Assembly (NCBI GenBank): GCA_963731665.1
Contig: CAVSWP010000011.1
Coordinates: 124,001 to 188,000, forward strand
DNA from: Chersky-840 sp035604715
GTDB taxonomy: Bacteria > Actinomycetota > Acidimicrobiia > Acidimicrobiales > UBA8190
Reading direction: 5' to 3'
Length of the DNA stretch: 64,000 nt
The translations under genes were made by a program, and so were the position numbers. The notes below the pieces were generated by a model. It did no database searches. It was not told the origin of the DNA and saw nothing but the letters and a program-made list of their open reading frames with translations. Positions 16,714-25,190 of this stretch are shown in pieces; position 1 is the stretch's first letter, and every line of letters starts with the position of its first letter.

Positions 16714-17946
16714 ATGGAGCTCAGCGAGATCGACCTCACCGACTCGAGGAATTTCGTCTCCGCCGTTCCGCACCAGTGGTTCGCCCAGCTCCGCCGGGAG
16801 GCTCCGGTGTACTGGCACGAGGAGTCCGACGGCCCGGGGTTCTGGTGCGTGACCAAGTACGACGACTGCGTCAACGTGAACCGCGACTACGAGCACTTCT
16901 CCTCGGCGAAGAAGGCGACCTTCTTGTGGGAGATCCCCCAGGAGCAGCTCGACCAGTTGCAGCTCATGATGCTCAACATGGACCCGCCCCTGCACACGCG
17001 CTACCGACGGCTGGTCTCCAAGGGCTTCACGCCCCGCATGATCAACCAGCTCGAGCAGAACATCCATGCCGCCACCGACCGGATCATCGACAGCGTCATC
17101 GAGAAGGGCCAAGCCGACTTCGTCACCGACATCTCCGCCGAGCTTCCCCTGCAGGTGATCGCCGATCTCCTCGGCGTCCCCCAGTCCGATCGCCACAACA
17201 TGTTCGAGTGGTCGAACCGGATGATCGGGCAGGAGGACCCCGAGTTCCAGACCAATGTCGAGGGTGAGACCTACGCCACCGACGCCGCCGTCGAGCTCTA
17301 TGCCTATGCCGCCGAGCTCTATGCGAAGAAGAAGATCAACCCCAGCGAAGACCTCATGAGCGTGCTCTCGACTGTAGAGGTCGACGGCGACCAGCTGTCG
17401 GAGCTCGAGCTCGAGCTGTTCTTCCTCCTTCTCACCGTGGCCGGCAACGAAACCACCCGCAACCTCATGTCGGGGGCCATGCACGCCTTCTTCCAGAATC
17501 CCGACCAGTGGCAGCGCCTGGTGGCCGACCGGTCGCTGCTCCCGAACGCCACCGAGGAGATGCTGCGCTACGTGACCCCGGTGATGAACTTCCGTCGCCA
17601 GACCACCGGGCCGGTCGAGATCCGCGGCCAGCACATCGATGGGGACCAGAAGGTCGTCTTCTTCCACATCTCGGCCAACCGTGACGAGGACATCTTCGAG
17701 AACCCCGACACCTTCGACATCGAGCGCTCCCCCAACCCCCACATGGCCTTCGGCGGCGGGGGACCGCACTTCTGCCTGGGGGCCAACCTCGCCCGCATGG
17801 AGATCCGGGTCATGTACCAGCATCTCTTGGACCGCATGCCCGACCTGCGGCTCGACGGCGAGGCCCAGCGTCTGCAATCGGCGTTCATCAACGGGGTCAA
17901 GCACCTCCCGATCGCGTTCAGCCCCGGCGCCAAGGTCGGGAGCTGA
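16714..17946 (+). CDS. cyp125: CYP125-type cytochrome P450 (steroid C26/27-monooxygenase)
   Basis: The 410-aa P450 has the I-helix AGNETTR near residue 243, the K-helix EMLR near 282 and the haem loop GGGGPHFCLGANLAR with Cys near 354. The LMMLNMDPPLHTRYRRLVSKG segment region and SANRDEDIFENP match the CYP125/CYP142/CYP124 sterol group. CYP125 oxidises the terminal methyl of cholesterol/cholestenone to the acid that FadD19 activates. A KstR-type site and promoter precede it, and the divergent operon completes side-chain removal, as in Mycobacterium. Redox partners are not in the window. Choice among CYP125, CYP142 and CYP124 needs a phylogeny. Confidence 0.84.
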   Translation: MELSEIDLTDSRNFVSAVPHQWFAQLRREAPVYWHEESDGPGFWCVTKYDDCVNVNRDYEHFSSAKKATFLWEIPQEQLDQLQLMMLNMDPPLHTRYRRLVSKGFTPRMINQLEQNIHAATDRIIDSVIEKGQADFVTDISAELPLQVIADLLGVPQSDRHNMFEWSNRMIGQEDPEFQTNVEGETYATDAAVELYAYAAELYAKKKINPSEDLMSVLSTVEVDGDQLSELELELFFLLLTVAGNETTRNLMSGAMHAFFQNPDQWQRLVADRSLLPNATEEMLRYVTPVMNFRRQTTGPVEIRGQHIDGDQKVVFFHISANRDEDIFENPDTFDIERSPNPHMAFGGGGPHFCLGANLARMEIRVMYQHLLDRMPDLRLDGEAQRLQSAFINGVKHLPIAFSPGAKVGS

Positions 17947-17989
17947 CGAGGGTCGCCGGGACCACCGGCGGCACCAGGAGGCGGGTTTC

Positions 17990-18898
17990 GTGCGTTTTCA
18001 CCAAGCGGTGACGTTCCTACCGACGCTGCACATGCTGGAGCTGGCCAAGGCGGCCGACGTCCAGGGATACGACGGCATCTACGTGTCGGACCACATGTTC
18101 TTCCCCCGCGATCGCAAGTCCCGCTACACGTACTCGACGCGCGAGGACGGCGCTCCGGGCTTCGGGGACCACTGGGACCCCGACACGCACTGGCCCGACC
18201 CGTGGTGCCTCATCTCCGCCATGGCGTCGGTGACCCGGCACCTCGAGTTCACCACCGGCGTCTACGTCGCTCCGGCACGCGACCTGGTGACGGTGGCGAA
18301 GCAGGTGGGCACCGCGGCGGTGATCGCCGAGGGTCGGGTGGCGCTCGGCGTGGGCGTGGGGTGGTGCGAAGAGGAGTTCGAAGCCACCGGACAGGACTTC
18401 CACACCCGGGGCAAACGACTCGACGACATGATCCCCGCGCTGCGGGCGCTGTGGGCGGGAGGGTGGGTCGAGTACCACGGCCCGCACTACGACGTGCCCG
18501 CCATGCGCATGGAGCCCTCGCCCCCCCGCCCCATTCCCATCATCGGCGGGGGCCACTCGGCACCGGCCCTGCGGCGAGCCGCCACGCTGTGCGACGGTTG
18601 GGTCGCCGCGGGCGCCTACCGACCCGACCAGGCCCGGGAGTACCTCGGCGCGCTGGCCGAAGAGCGCCGGAGGGCGGGGCGCGAGGACGAGCCGTTCTCG
18701 ATCTACCTGTCGGTGTGGGCCCGGCCCGACGCCGATCTGTACCGGAGCTTCGAGGAGGACTTCGGCGTGACCGATACCCTGTGCGCGCCGGCGATGGTGG
18801 CCAAGGTGGACGCCTCGGACTCCCCCCAGGTGCAGTTGCAGGCCCGGCTCGACGCCTCGGCGCGCTTCGCCGACGAGATCCTGGCCAAGATGAAGTGA
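17990..18898 (+). CDS. LLM-class F420-dependent oxidoreductase
   Basis: The 302-aa luciferase-like barrel starts at GTG 17990 behind a strong AGGAGG site 44 bases after the P450. The frame upstream overlaps the P450 and is not used. Family features are GYDGIYVSDHMFFPRD, ALGVGVGWCEEEFEATGQDF and RPIPIIGGGHSAPALRRAA. Short members of this family use F420 for hydride transfer to or from a carbonyl or double bond. Position suggests co-transcription with the P450 and a redox step on a sterol intermediate; the reaction is not known. Confidence 0.82.
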   Translation: MRFHQAVTFLPTLHMLELAKAADVQGYDGIYVSDHMFFPRDRKSRYTYSTREDGAPGFGDHWDPDTHWPDPWCLISAMASVTRHLEFTTGVYVAPARDLVTVAKQVGTAAVIAEGRVALGVGVGWCEEEFEATGQDFHTRGKRLDDMIPALRALWAGGWVEYHGPHYDVPAMRMEPSPPRPIPIIGGGHSAPALRRAATLCDGWVAAGAYRPDQAREYLGALAEERRRAGREDEPFSIYLSVWARPDADLYRSFEEDFGVTDTLCAPAMVAKVDASDSPQVQLQARLDASARFADEILAKMK

Positions 18899-18953
18899 TG
18901 CGGGCCCGGGCATACACCGGGGACACCCCGCCCGACGGCGCGAGGAGGGCCCG

Positions 18954-19988
18954 ATGGCGAGCGTGAAGCTCGGACTGCAGTTGGGGTACTGGGGCTCGGG
19001 CCCCCCGGCCAATGCCCCCGAGCTGGTGGCCGAGGCCGAGAGCCTCGGCTTCGACTCGGTGTGGACGGCCGAGGCCTACGGATCGGACGCCCTGACCCCG
19101 CTGGCGTGGTGGGGGTCGCGCACGACCCGGGTACGCCTGGGCACCGCCTTGTGCCAGCTGTCGGCGCGCACGCCCACCGCCATGGCCATGGCGGCGCTGA
19201 CCCTCGACCACCTGTGCGGCGGGCGCCTGGTCCTCGGCCTGGGCGTGTCGGGCCCGCAGGTCGTGGAGGGCTGGTACGGACAGCCCTTCTCTAAGCCTCT
19301 GGCCCGGACGCGCGAGTACGTCTCCATCGTCCGCCAGGTCCTGGCGCGCCAGGCGCCGGTCACCAACGACGGGCCTCACTATCCCCTGCCCTATCCGGGG
19401 GGCATGGGGCTGGGAAAGCCGCTCAAGGCCATCGTCCACCCGTTGCGCAACGACATCCCCATCGTGCTCGGAGCCGAGGGCCCCAAGAACGTGGCCCTGG
19501 CGGCCGAGATCGCCGATGGCTGGTTCCCGATCTTCTTCTCCCCCGCCCACATGGGCGAGTTCACCGCCGCCCTCGACGAGGGATTCGCCCGCCCCGGTGC
19601 CCGCCACCGCGCCGAGGACTTCGAGGTGATCGCCTTCTGCCCGGTCGTCGTCGACGACGACGTGGAGGTCGCCGCCGATCTGTACCGGCCCATGCTCGCC
19701 CTCTACATCGGGGGTATGGGCGCCAAGGAGATGAACTTCCACTTCGACGTGTTCGTGCGCATGGGGTTCGAAGCCGAGGCGTACAAGATCCAGGAGCTCT
19801 ACCTCGACGGCCACAAGGACGAGGCGGCCGCGGCCGTCCCCACCTCGATGGTGGAGAAGATCGCCCTCATCGGGCCGCGCCCGAAGGTCGCCGACGAGCT
19901 GGCCGCTTGGCAGGAGTCCATCGCCACCACCTTGCTGGTGGCGGGCAGCCCCGACACCCTCAGGATGATGGCGGAGCTGCTGTTGTAG
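18954..19988 (+). CDS. Rv3520c-family F420-dependent oxidoreductase
   Basis: The 344-aa protein begins MASVKLGLQLGYWG. It carries TAEAYGSDALTPLAWWGS, GLGVSGPQVVEGWYGQ and IVLGAEGPKNVALAAEI, all of which I recall in Rv3520c of M. tuberculosis, a KstR-regulated gene of the cholesterol cluster. Rv3520c-type proteins bind F420 but their physiological reaction is not settled. A GAGGAG site sits before the ATG, 55 bases after the preceding LLM gene, so P450 and both LLM genes may form one transcript. The last codons are part of a short tandem duplication. Confidence 0.85.
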   Translation: MASVKLGLQLGYWGSGPPANAPELVAEAESLGFDSVWTAEAYGSDALTPLAWWGSRTTRVRLGTALCQLSARTPTAMAMAALTLDHLCGGRLVLGLGVSGPQVVEGWYGQPFSKPLARTREYVSIVRQVLARQAPVTNDGPHYPLPYPGGMGLGKPLKAIVHPLRNDIPIVLGAEGPKNVALAAEIADGWFPIFFSPAHMGEFTAALDEGFARPGARHRAEDFEVIAFCPVVVDDDVEVAADLYRPMLALYIGGMGAKEMNFHFDVFVRMGFEAEAYKIQELYLDGHKDEAAAAVPTSMVEKIALIGPRPKVADELAAWQESIATTLLVAGSPDTLRMMAELLL

Positions 19989-20011
19989 GAGCCGGCGTTG
20001 TAGGAGCCGGT
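19982..20011 (+). repeat. 15-bp tandem duplication spanning a stop codon
   Basis: GTTGTAGGAGCCGGC is followed at once by GTTGTAGGAGCCGGT (14/15 identical). The first copy contains the TAG stop of the Rv3520c-like gene, the second an in-frame spare TAG. Confidence 0.8.
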
Positions 20012-20033
20012 GGGGGCGGATGAATCGGATTGC

Positions 20034-20852
20034 TCAGTCGGTGAAGGCCGCCCGGGCCGCGCCCAGGCCCACGGCCGCCTGGTCGAAGAAGCCGAAGGTG
20101 CCGTGCTCCTGGAGCTGGCGCGCCGCGTCGACCACGGCGCCCAGGGCGGCGAAGCACAACGCCCCTCCGACCGAGATGCGGGCCACGCCGGCTTCGGCGA
20201 GCTCCGACACGTCGGGGCCCCCGGGGCGGGCCAGCACGTTCACGGGCTTGTCGACGCTGGAGACGACCCGACGGATGTCGTCGAGATCGGTCAGACCGGG
20301 AGCGAAGAGCACGTCGGCGCCCGCGTCTTGGTACGCCTGGAGCCTGGCGATGGTGTCGCCGAGGTCGGGGCGCCTGTGGAGGTAGTTCTCGGCCCGGGCG
20401 CTGAGCACGAGCCGGACGGGGCCGGCGTGCGCCGCTTCGGCGGCCGCCGCCACCCTGTCGGCGGCCAGGGCGGTTTCGTAGATGGGGTCCGGGCGCCGGC
20501 GGGTGGAGTCCTCGATCGAGCACCCCGCCAGGCCGGTGTCGAGCGCCAGGCGCACGGTCTGGGCCACGTGTTCGGGGTCGTCCCCGAAGCCGTTCTCGAG
20601 GTCGGCGGACACCGGGAGGTCGGTGGCACCCACGATGGCGGCGGCGTGGCTTATCACGGCGTCGCGGTCCATGGAACCGTCCAGGCGTCCTTGCGTGGCG
20701 GCGCAGCCGCTGCTCGTCGTGGCGAGCGCGGCGAACCCCAGCCACTGAAACAGTCGAGCCGAGCCCCGGTCCCACGGGTTGGGAAGAAGCAGAGGCACCG
20801 CCCCGTAGTGCAACTCGAGAAACGTCTCGGCCTTCGTGCGAGGCGCGTCCAT
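20034..20852 (-). CDS. Isocitrate lyase/PEP mutase family protein
   Basis: The 272-aa TIM-barrel protein has the family blocks NPWDRGSARL, SADLENGFGDDPEHV and GCSIEDSTRR, with acidic residues for Mg2+. The isocitrate lyase KKCGH loop is absent, so it belongs to the broad PEP mutase/2-methylisocitrate lyase/oxaloacetate hydrolase group rather than to the glyoxylate cycle. A 2-methylisocitrate lyase role in propionyl-CoA use would suit sterol degradation but is inference. ATG 20852 is supported by a -10 hexamer seven bases upstream. It is divergent from a methyltransferase. Confidence 0.8.
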   Translation of the reverse strand: MDAPRTKAETFLELHYGAVPLLLPNPWDRGSARLFQWLGFAALATTSSGCAATQGRLDGSMDRDAVISHAAAIVGATDLPVSADLENGFGDDPEHVAQTVRLALDTGLAGCSIEDSTRRRPDPIYETALAADRVAAAAEAAHAGPVRLVLSARAENYLHRRPDLGDTIARLQAYQDAGADVLFAPGLTDLDDIRRVVSSVDKPVNVLARPGGPDVSELAEAGVARISVGGALCFAALGAVVDAARQLQEHGTFGFFDQAAVGLGAARAAFTD

Positions 20853-20859
20853 GGCGAGG

Positions 20860-20865
20860 ATCGTA
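20860..20865 (-). promoter_or_regulatory. Leaderless-type -10 hexamer TACGAT
   Basis: On the minus strand TACGAT is followed by seven bases and the ATG at 20852. Confidence 0.5.
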
Positions 20866-20905
20866 CCGGGGGTCACCGGGCCCGGCCCCACGGCGTCGCG
20901 TCCAC

Positions 20906-20911
20906 TACCGT
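20906..20911 (+). promoter_or_regulatory. Leaderless-type -10 hexamer TACCGT
   Basis: TACCGT is followed by six bases and the GTG at 20918. With the minus-strand hexamer it forms a compact divergent promoter pair inside 65 bp. Confidence 0.5.
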
Positions 20912-20917
20912 CGCCCC

Positions 20918-21643
20918 GTGGGCGACCGTGCGGCGTGGGAAGCCGAGGCGGAGAACTGGGTCCGGTGGGCGAGAACCCCGGGACACGACGCCTACTGGTT
21001 CTACCGCGACGCGTTCTTCGACCACGTCGTCCCTCCTCCGGGGCGCCGGACCATCGAGGTGGGGTGCGGGGAAGGACGGGTGACGCGCGACCTCCGGGCG
21101 CGTGGCCACCGCGTTGTGGCGGTGGACGGCTCGACCACCCTGCTTCGCCACGCGCGCGACGTCGACACGACGGGTGGGTACCTCCGGGCCGACGCCGGCG
21201 CGCTTCCGTTCCCCGATGCGAGCGCGGATCTGGCCGTGGCCTACAACTCGCTCATGGACTTCGACGACATGCCCGCCGCGGTGAGCGAGATGGCCCGCGT
21301 GCTCGAGCCCGGAGCGGCGTTGTGCATCTGCATCACCCATCCCATCCTCGACGCCGGGGGGTTCGACGGCGACGGGGACGACGCCCCCTACGTCCTGCGG
21401 ACGTCGTACCTCGGCACCCGGCCATTCGACGACACGGTGGTGAAACGGGGCCTCACCATGCACTTCCGGGGCTGGAGCCATTCCCTCGAGCAGTACGTCT
21501 CGGCCCTGTCAGGGGCAGGACTCGTCATCGACACGCTGCGCGAGCCGGTCCCGGCCATCGACACCGAGGACTACGGGCGCTGGGCCCGGTATCCCATGTT
21601 CCTCCATCTGCGCGCCCGCAAGGGCCCGGGGGTGACGCCCTGA
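20918..21643 (+). CDS. Class I SAM-dependent methyltransferase
   Basis: The 241-aa protein has motif I EVGCGEGRVTRDL, an acidic residue ending the next strand (VVAVDGS), and ADAGALPFPDASAD as motif II/III of the UbiE/Methyltransf_11 type. Substrate-specificity residues are not informative. GTG 20918 fits the -10 spacing. It is monocistronic or leads into a small region of decamer repeats before the next gene. Confidence 0.85.
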   Translation: MGDRAAWEAEAENWVRWARTPGHDAYWFYRDAFFDHVVPPPGRRTIEVGCGEGRVTRDLRARGHRVVAVDGSTTLLRHARDVDTTGGYLRADAGALPFPDASADLAVAYNSLMDFDDMPAAVSEMARVLEPGAALCICITHPILDAGGFDGDGDDAPYVLRTSYLGTRPFDDTVVKRGLTMHFRGWSHSLEQYVSALSGAGLVIDTLREPVPAIDTEDYGRWARYPMFLHLRARKGPGVTP

Positions 21644-21662
21644 CGCCGGCACCGACGAGCTC

Positions 21663-21692
21663 GGCCCTCGGTGGCCCTCGAAGGCCCTCGGG
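21663..21692 (+). repeat. Three tandem 10-bp repeats
   Basis: GGCCCTCGGT, GGCCCTCGAA and GGCCCTCGGG lie head to tail in the gap between the methyltransferase and the next gene; the first eight bases are identical in all three. Confidence 0.65.
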
Positions 21693-21765
21693 GGACAGCC
21701 CGAAATGTGCCCGGTAGGGTGACAGCCGTCGTGTCGGGCACGGTGTCGAACACCGAGGTGGACGC

Positions 21766-22812
21766 ATGGGCTGGATGATCTACGGCGCGTACGGGTACAC
21801 GGGGCGCCTGGTCTCCGCCCTGGCGGCCGAGCGCGGTGAGCTCCCGGTGATCGCGGGCCGCGACGAACGCCGGCTGCGCGAGCTCGGCGAGCGGTTCGAG
21901 CTCGAACATCGCACGGTGGCGGTGACCGATCCCTCTGCGCTGCGCGCCGCGCTCGAGGGAATCGACGTGGTGGCGCATTGCGCGGGACCCTTCTCGGCCA
22001 CGTCGGCACCGATGGTCGACGCCTGTCTGGCCACCAAGACGCACTACCTCGACATCACCGGGGAGATCGACGTCTTCGAAGCCGTCCTCGGCCGCCATGA
22101 CGAGGCGCAGTCGCGCGGCGTTGTGCTTCTCCCCGGGGCCGGGTTCGACGTGGTGCCCTCGGACTGCCTGGCCGCCTTGCTGGCGCGGGCCATGCCGGCG
22201 GCCGTGCGCCTCGAGCTCGCCATCCGCGCCACGGGCGGCGTGAGCCCGGGCACGGCCAAGACCGCCATGGAGTCGTTGGGGACCCCGGGGCGCGCCCGGG
22301 TGGGGGGCGTGATCGGCCCCGTGCCGTCGAACCGCCGGCGGCGCACCGTCGACTTCGCCGACGGGAGGGCCAATGCGCACGCCATCGCCTGGGGTGACGT
22401 CTCCACCGCCTATCGATCGACGGGCATCGGCGACATCGTGGTGTACGCCGCGCTCCCGCCCGCCATCGCACCCGTGGTGGCGTTGGCCCAGACGGCGGGA
22501 GCCGCCACGCGCACCCGGATGGTCCAGGGACTGTTGAAGGCCGTCGTGGGTAGGCTGCCGGGCCCGTCGGCCGAGACGCGGGCCAAGACCCAGGGACAGC
22601 TGTGGGGTGAGGTGACCGACGCCGAAGGCAAGAAGGTCACGGGGACCATCACCACCCTCGACCCCTACGACCTCACCGCCGACTCCGTGGTGCGCATCGC
22701 TCAGCGCCTCGCCTCGGGAGCGGTGCCGCCCGGTGCCCTCACCCCGTCGCAGGCCCTCGGGGCCGACTTCGTGCGCGAGCTCGACGGCGCCAAGGTGCAC
22801 GGCATCAACTGA
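21766..22812 (+). CDS. Saccharopine dehydrogenase-like NAD(P)-binding protein (trans-acting enoyl reductase type)
   Basis: The 348-aa protein starts with the Rossmann signature IYGAYGYTGRLVS and continues with AGRDERRLREL and AHCAGPFSATSAPMVDACL, as in the saccharopine-dehydrogenase-like family. Actinobacterial members include the trans-acting enoyl reductase of phenolic glycolipid synthesis (Rv2953) and many uncharacterised proteins. GARVGG and the C-terminal GALTPSQALGADFVREL are present. ATG 21766 has no clear ribosome binding site; a TAGGGT hexamer lies upstream at about 21716. Convergent with the FadE27-like gene. Confidence 0.75.
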   Translation: MGWMIYGAYGYTGRLVSALAAERGELPVIAGRDERRLRELGERFELEHRTVAVTDPSALRAALEGIDVVAHCAGPFSATSAPMVDACLATKTHYLDITGEIDVFEAVLGRHDEAQSRGVVLLPGAGFDVVPSDCLAALLARAMPAAVRLELAIRATGGVSPGTAKTAMESLGTPGRARVGGVIGPVPSNRRRRTVDFADGRANAHAIAWGDVSTAYRSTGIGDIVVYAALPPAIAPVVALAQTAGAATRTRMVQGLLKAVVGRLPGPSAETRAKTQGQLWGEVTDAEGKKVTGTITTLDPYDLTADSVVRIAQRLASGAVPPGALTPSQALGADFVRELDGAKVHGIN

Positions 22813-22841
22813 CGGCGCGCCCGATGTGCGGGGGGCGCCGT
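22812..22841. terminator. Bidirectional terminator hairpin between convergent genes
   Basis: ACGGCGC (22812-22818) pairs with GCGCCGT (22835-22841), and the interior CCC/GGG can extend the stem. It fills the 39-bp gap between two convergent genes. Confidence 0.55.
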
Positions 22842-22851
22842 GGCGCTCGGT

Positions 22852-23970
22852 TCAGGCGGGCTCCGAGGCGAGCACGTCGCCCAGCCGGAGCAGGCTGGTG
22901 GTCGCTCCGCCCAGGGTCAGCGCCACGTGCTTGGTGAGCAGGTAGTAGCGGTGCAGCGGGTAATCGCGGTCCACACCCATGCCGCCGTGGAGGTGCTGGG
23001 CCCCATGCACGACCCGCTGCCCGCCTTCGTCCGCCCAGTACTTGGCCACGGCCACCTCGCTCGTGGCGGGTAGGTCCTCGGACAGCCGCCAAGCCGCTTG
23101 CCACGCCGTGAGCCGAACGGCCTCGGCGTCGATATAGGCGTCGGCGGCCCGCTGGCCCACGGCCTGGAAGGTGGCGATGGGCTTGCCGAATTGCTCGCGC
23201 TCGGTCGTGTAGCGCGCCGTGAGCTTCACCGCCGCGTCACAGGCGCCCGCCACCATGAGGCACAGGGCGGCTTCGGCGTGCTCGATCAGCCACCGCAGGG
23301 CGTCGACGCCGGCGGGGCCCGCGACGAGCACGTCGCCGGCACCCACCATCACGCCCGACAGCTCGAGCTCGGCTTCGATCTGCCGGGAGGTGGCCTCCTG
23401 GGCCCGGCGCGCCACGCCGGGAGCGGTGGGGTCGACGACGAACAGCCCGATGCCGTCGTCGGTGCGGGCACTGACCACGATGGCGTCGGCGAACATGCCG
23501 GCCGGGACGAACGCCTTGGTGCCGTCGAGGCGCCAACCGTCGGCCTGGCGGGTGGCCGTGGTGTGGGGGTTGAAGGGGTCACCGCCGGGCTCGACGAGCG
23601 CGGCGGTGAGGACCACGTCCCCGGCCACCATGGGCTCGAGGTAGCGCCGCTGCTGGTCGGCGTCGCCGAACTCGGCGATCGGCCCGGCACCGAGCACCGC
23701 GCAGGCCACGAAAGGCACCGCCGCGGCCACCCGGCCGGCCTCCTCGGCGACGATGGCGGCGGCCACGAAGCCGAGGCCGGCACCGCCCACCGACTCCGGC
23801 AACGAGATGCCGAGCAGTCCGGCCGAGGCGAGCTCACCCCACAGCTTGCGGTCGAAGCGCTCGTCGGTGTCCTCGATCTCCCTCAGGCGTTCGGGCGTGG
23901 ACAGATCTGAGAAGATCTTCGACGCCAGCTCCCTGACGGCTTCTTGCTCCTCGGTGAAGGAGAAGTCCAC
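22852..23970 (-). CDS. fadE27: Acyl-CoA dehydrogenase subunit ChsE5-type (FadE27-like)
   Basis: The 372-aa subunit starts at GTG 23970, fourteen bases after its partner gene and behind AAGAGAG; upstream codons of the open frame overlap the partner and are not used. It has GLGFVAAAIVAEEAGR, FGKPIATFQAV and HLHGGMGVDRDYPLHRYY, like FadE27. No Glu is seen at the catalytic-base position (IEHAEAALC). In Mycobacterium FadE26-FadE27 (ChsE4-ChsE5) desaturates C24/C5 side-chain CoA esters of cholesterol. Together with the igr-like pair this gives the window two distinct heteromeric dehydrogenases for successive side-chain rounds. Confidence 0.8.
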   Translation of the reverse strand: MDFSFTEEQEAVRELASKIFSDLSTPERLREIEDTDERFDRKLWGELASAGLLGISLPESVGGAGLGFVAAAIVAEEAGRVAAAVPFVACAVLGAGPIAEFGDADQQRRYLEPMVAGDVVLTAALVEPGGDPFNPHTTATRQADGWRLDGTKAFVPAGMFADAIVVSARTDDGIGLFVVDPTAPGVARRAQEATSRQIEAELELSGVMVGAGDVLVAGPAGVDALRWLIEHAEAALCLMVAGACDAAVKLTARYTTEREQFGKPIATFQAVGQRAADAYIDAEAVRLTAWQAAWRLSEDLPATSEVAVAKYWADEGGQRVVHGAQHLHGGMGVDRDYPLHRYYLLTKHVALTLGGATTSLLRLGDVLASEPA

Positions 23971-23984
23971 GTCTGTCTCTCTTT

Positions 23985-25160
23985 CTAGCGAAGCGACCGC
24001 GGCATGCCGAGGCCGAAGATGGCGATCAGGTCCCGCTGGATCTCGTTGGTCCCGCCGCCGAAGGTGAGGATGATCAGACCCCGGGTGTAGGCCTCGAGCC
24101 GTCCCCGCAGGACCTCCTCGGCCGAACCCCGGCGCAGGTACCCCGACTGACCCACCACTTCGGACAGGGTGCGCAGGGCCTCCATGTAGAACTCGGTGCC
24201 GAACACCTTGACCGACGAGGCGTCGGCCACGTCGAGGCGTCCTTGGGTCCCGTGCCACGCCACCTTCCAGTTGATGAGCCGCAGGAACTCGAGCTTGGCG
24301 TGCACCCGGGCCAGGGCGATGCGCACCCACTCCTGGTCGATGACGCGACGCCCGTCGGCCAGCGTGGTGTCCTGGGCCCACTTCCGCACGTCGCCCAGGG
24401 CGCGCTCGATGATCCCCGGCGAGCACAACGTAACCCGCTCGTGGTTCAACTGGTTGGTGATGAGGCTCCACCCGTTGTGGAGCCCACCCACCACGTTGGT
24501 CAGCGGGACGCGCACGTCCTCCCAGAAGGTGTAGTTGACGTTGTGGTCACCCAGCAGGGACATGGGAACCACCCGTACCCCGGGCGTGTTCATGGGGACG
24601 ATCACCATGGAGATGCCCTTGTGCTTGGAGGAGTCGGGGTCGGTGCGCACCGCCAGCCAGCAGTAGTCGGCGTCGCCGGCGAGCGAGGTGAAGATCTTCT
24701 GGCCGTTGATGACGAGCTCGTCGCCGTCGACCACCCCCCGGGTCTGGAGGGCGGCGAGGTCGGTCCCCGCCTGGGGCTCGGAGTACCCGATGCAGAAGTG
24801 GATCTCGCCGCCGAGGATCTTGGGCAGGAAGAACTCCTTCTGCTCGTCGGTCCCGAAGTTCATGATGGTGGGGCCGACGGTGTTGATGGTGAGCATGGGC
24901 ACGGGCGCCCCGCTGCGCATCGACTCGTCGAAGAAGATGAACTGCTCGACGGCCGAGCGGCCCTGGCCGCCGTACTGCTTGGGCCAGCCGATCCCGAGCC
25001 ACCCGTCGCTGGCCATCTGCTTCGTGATGCGCCGGACGGTGGGCCCGATGCCGTGGCTCTGGGCCAGCTCCGCCTCGACCTCCGGAGTGAGGAGGTTGGC
25101 GTAGTACTCGCGCAGCTCCTGGCGCAGCGCCTGCTGCTCTTGGGTGTAGCCGATCTCCAT
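23985..25160 (-). CDS. fadE26: Acyl-CoA dehydrogenase subunit ChsE4-type (FadE26-like)
   Basis: The 391-aa subunit resembles FadE26: GWLGIGWPKQYGGQGRSA, FCIGYSEPQAGTDLAALQT, then ITNQLNHERVTLCSP with Glu241 as the likely catalytic base. It ends TFGGGTNEIQRDLIAIFGLG. It is the first gene of a two-gene unit with the FadE27-like subunit. A perfect KstR-type operator lies 30 bases before its ATG, so it is probably derepressed together with the other sterol genes. The length and motif spacing are almost superimposable on the ChsE2-like protein at 15233-16411, indicating paralogy. Confidence 0.85.
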   Translation of the reverse strand: MEIGYTQEQQALRQELREYYANLLTPEVEAELAQSHGIGPTVRRITKQMASDGWLGIGWPKQYGGQGRSAVEQFIFFDESMRSGAPVPMLTINTVGPTIMNFGTDEQKEFFLPKILGGEIHFCIGYSEPQAGTDLAALQTRGVVDGDELVINGQKIFTSLAGDADYCWLAVRTDPDSSKHKGISMVIVPMNTPGVRVVPMSLLGDHNVNYTFWEDVRVPLTNVVGGLHNGWSLITNQLNHERVTLCSPGIIERALGDVRKWAQDTTLADGRRVIDQEWVRIALARVHAKLEFLRLINWKVAWHGTQGRLDVADASSVKVFGTEFYMEALRTLSEVVGQSGYLRRGSAEEVLRGRLEAYTRGLIILTFGGGTNEIQRDLIAIFGLGMPRSLR

Positions 25161-25190
25161 GCCCGCCCTGCCCTTCTTCCGGGTCGAACT

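Noticed and set aside
20034..20852. Isocitrate lyase (glyoxylate cycle)
   Set aside because: The KKCGH catalytic loop is missing and the length is that of the PEP mutase-like subgroup.
24430..24475. AACTGGTT core resembling a KstR site inside the FadE26-like gene
   Set aside because: It is within coding sequence, encodes the conserved LNHERV region, and the last base of the motif is wrong.
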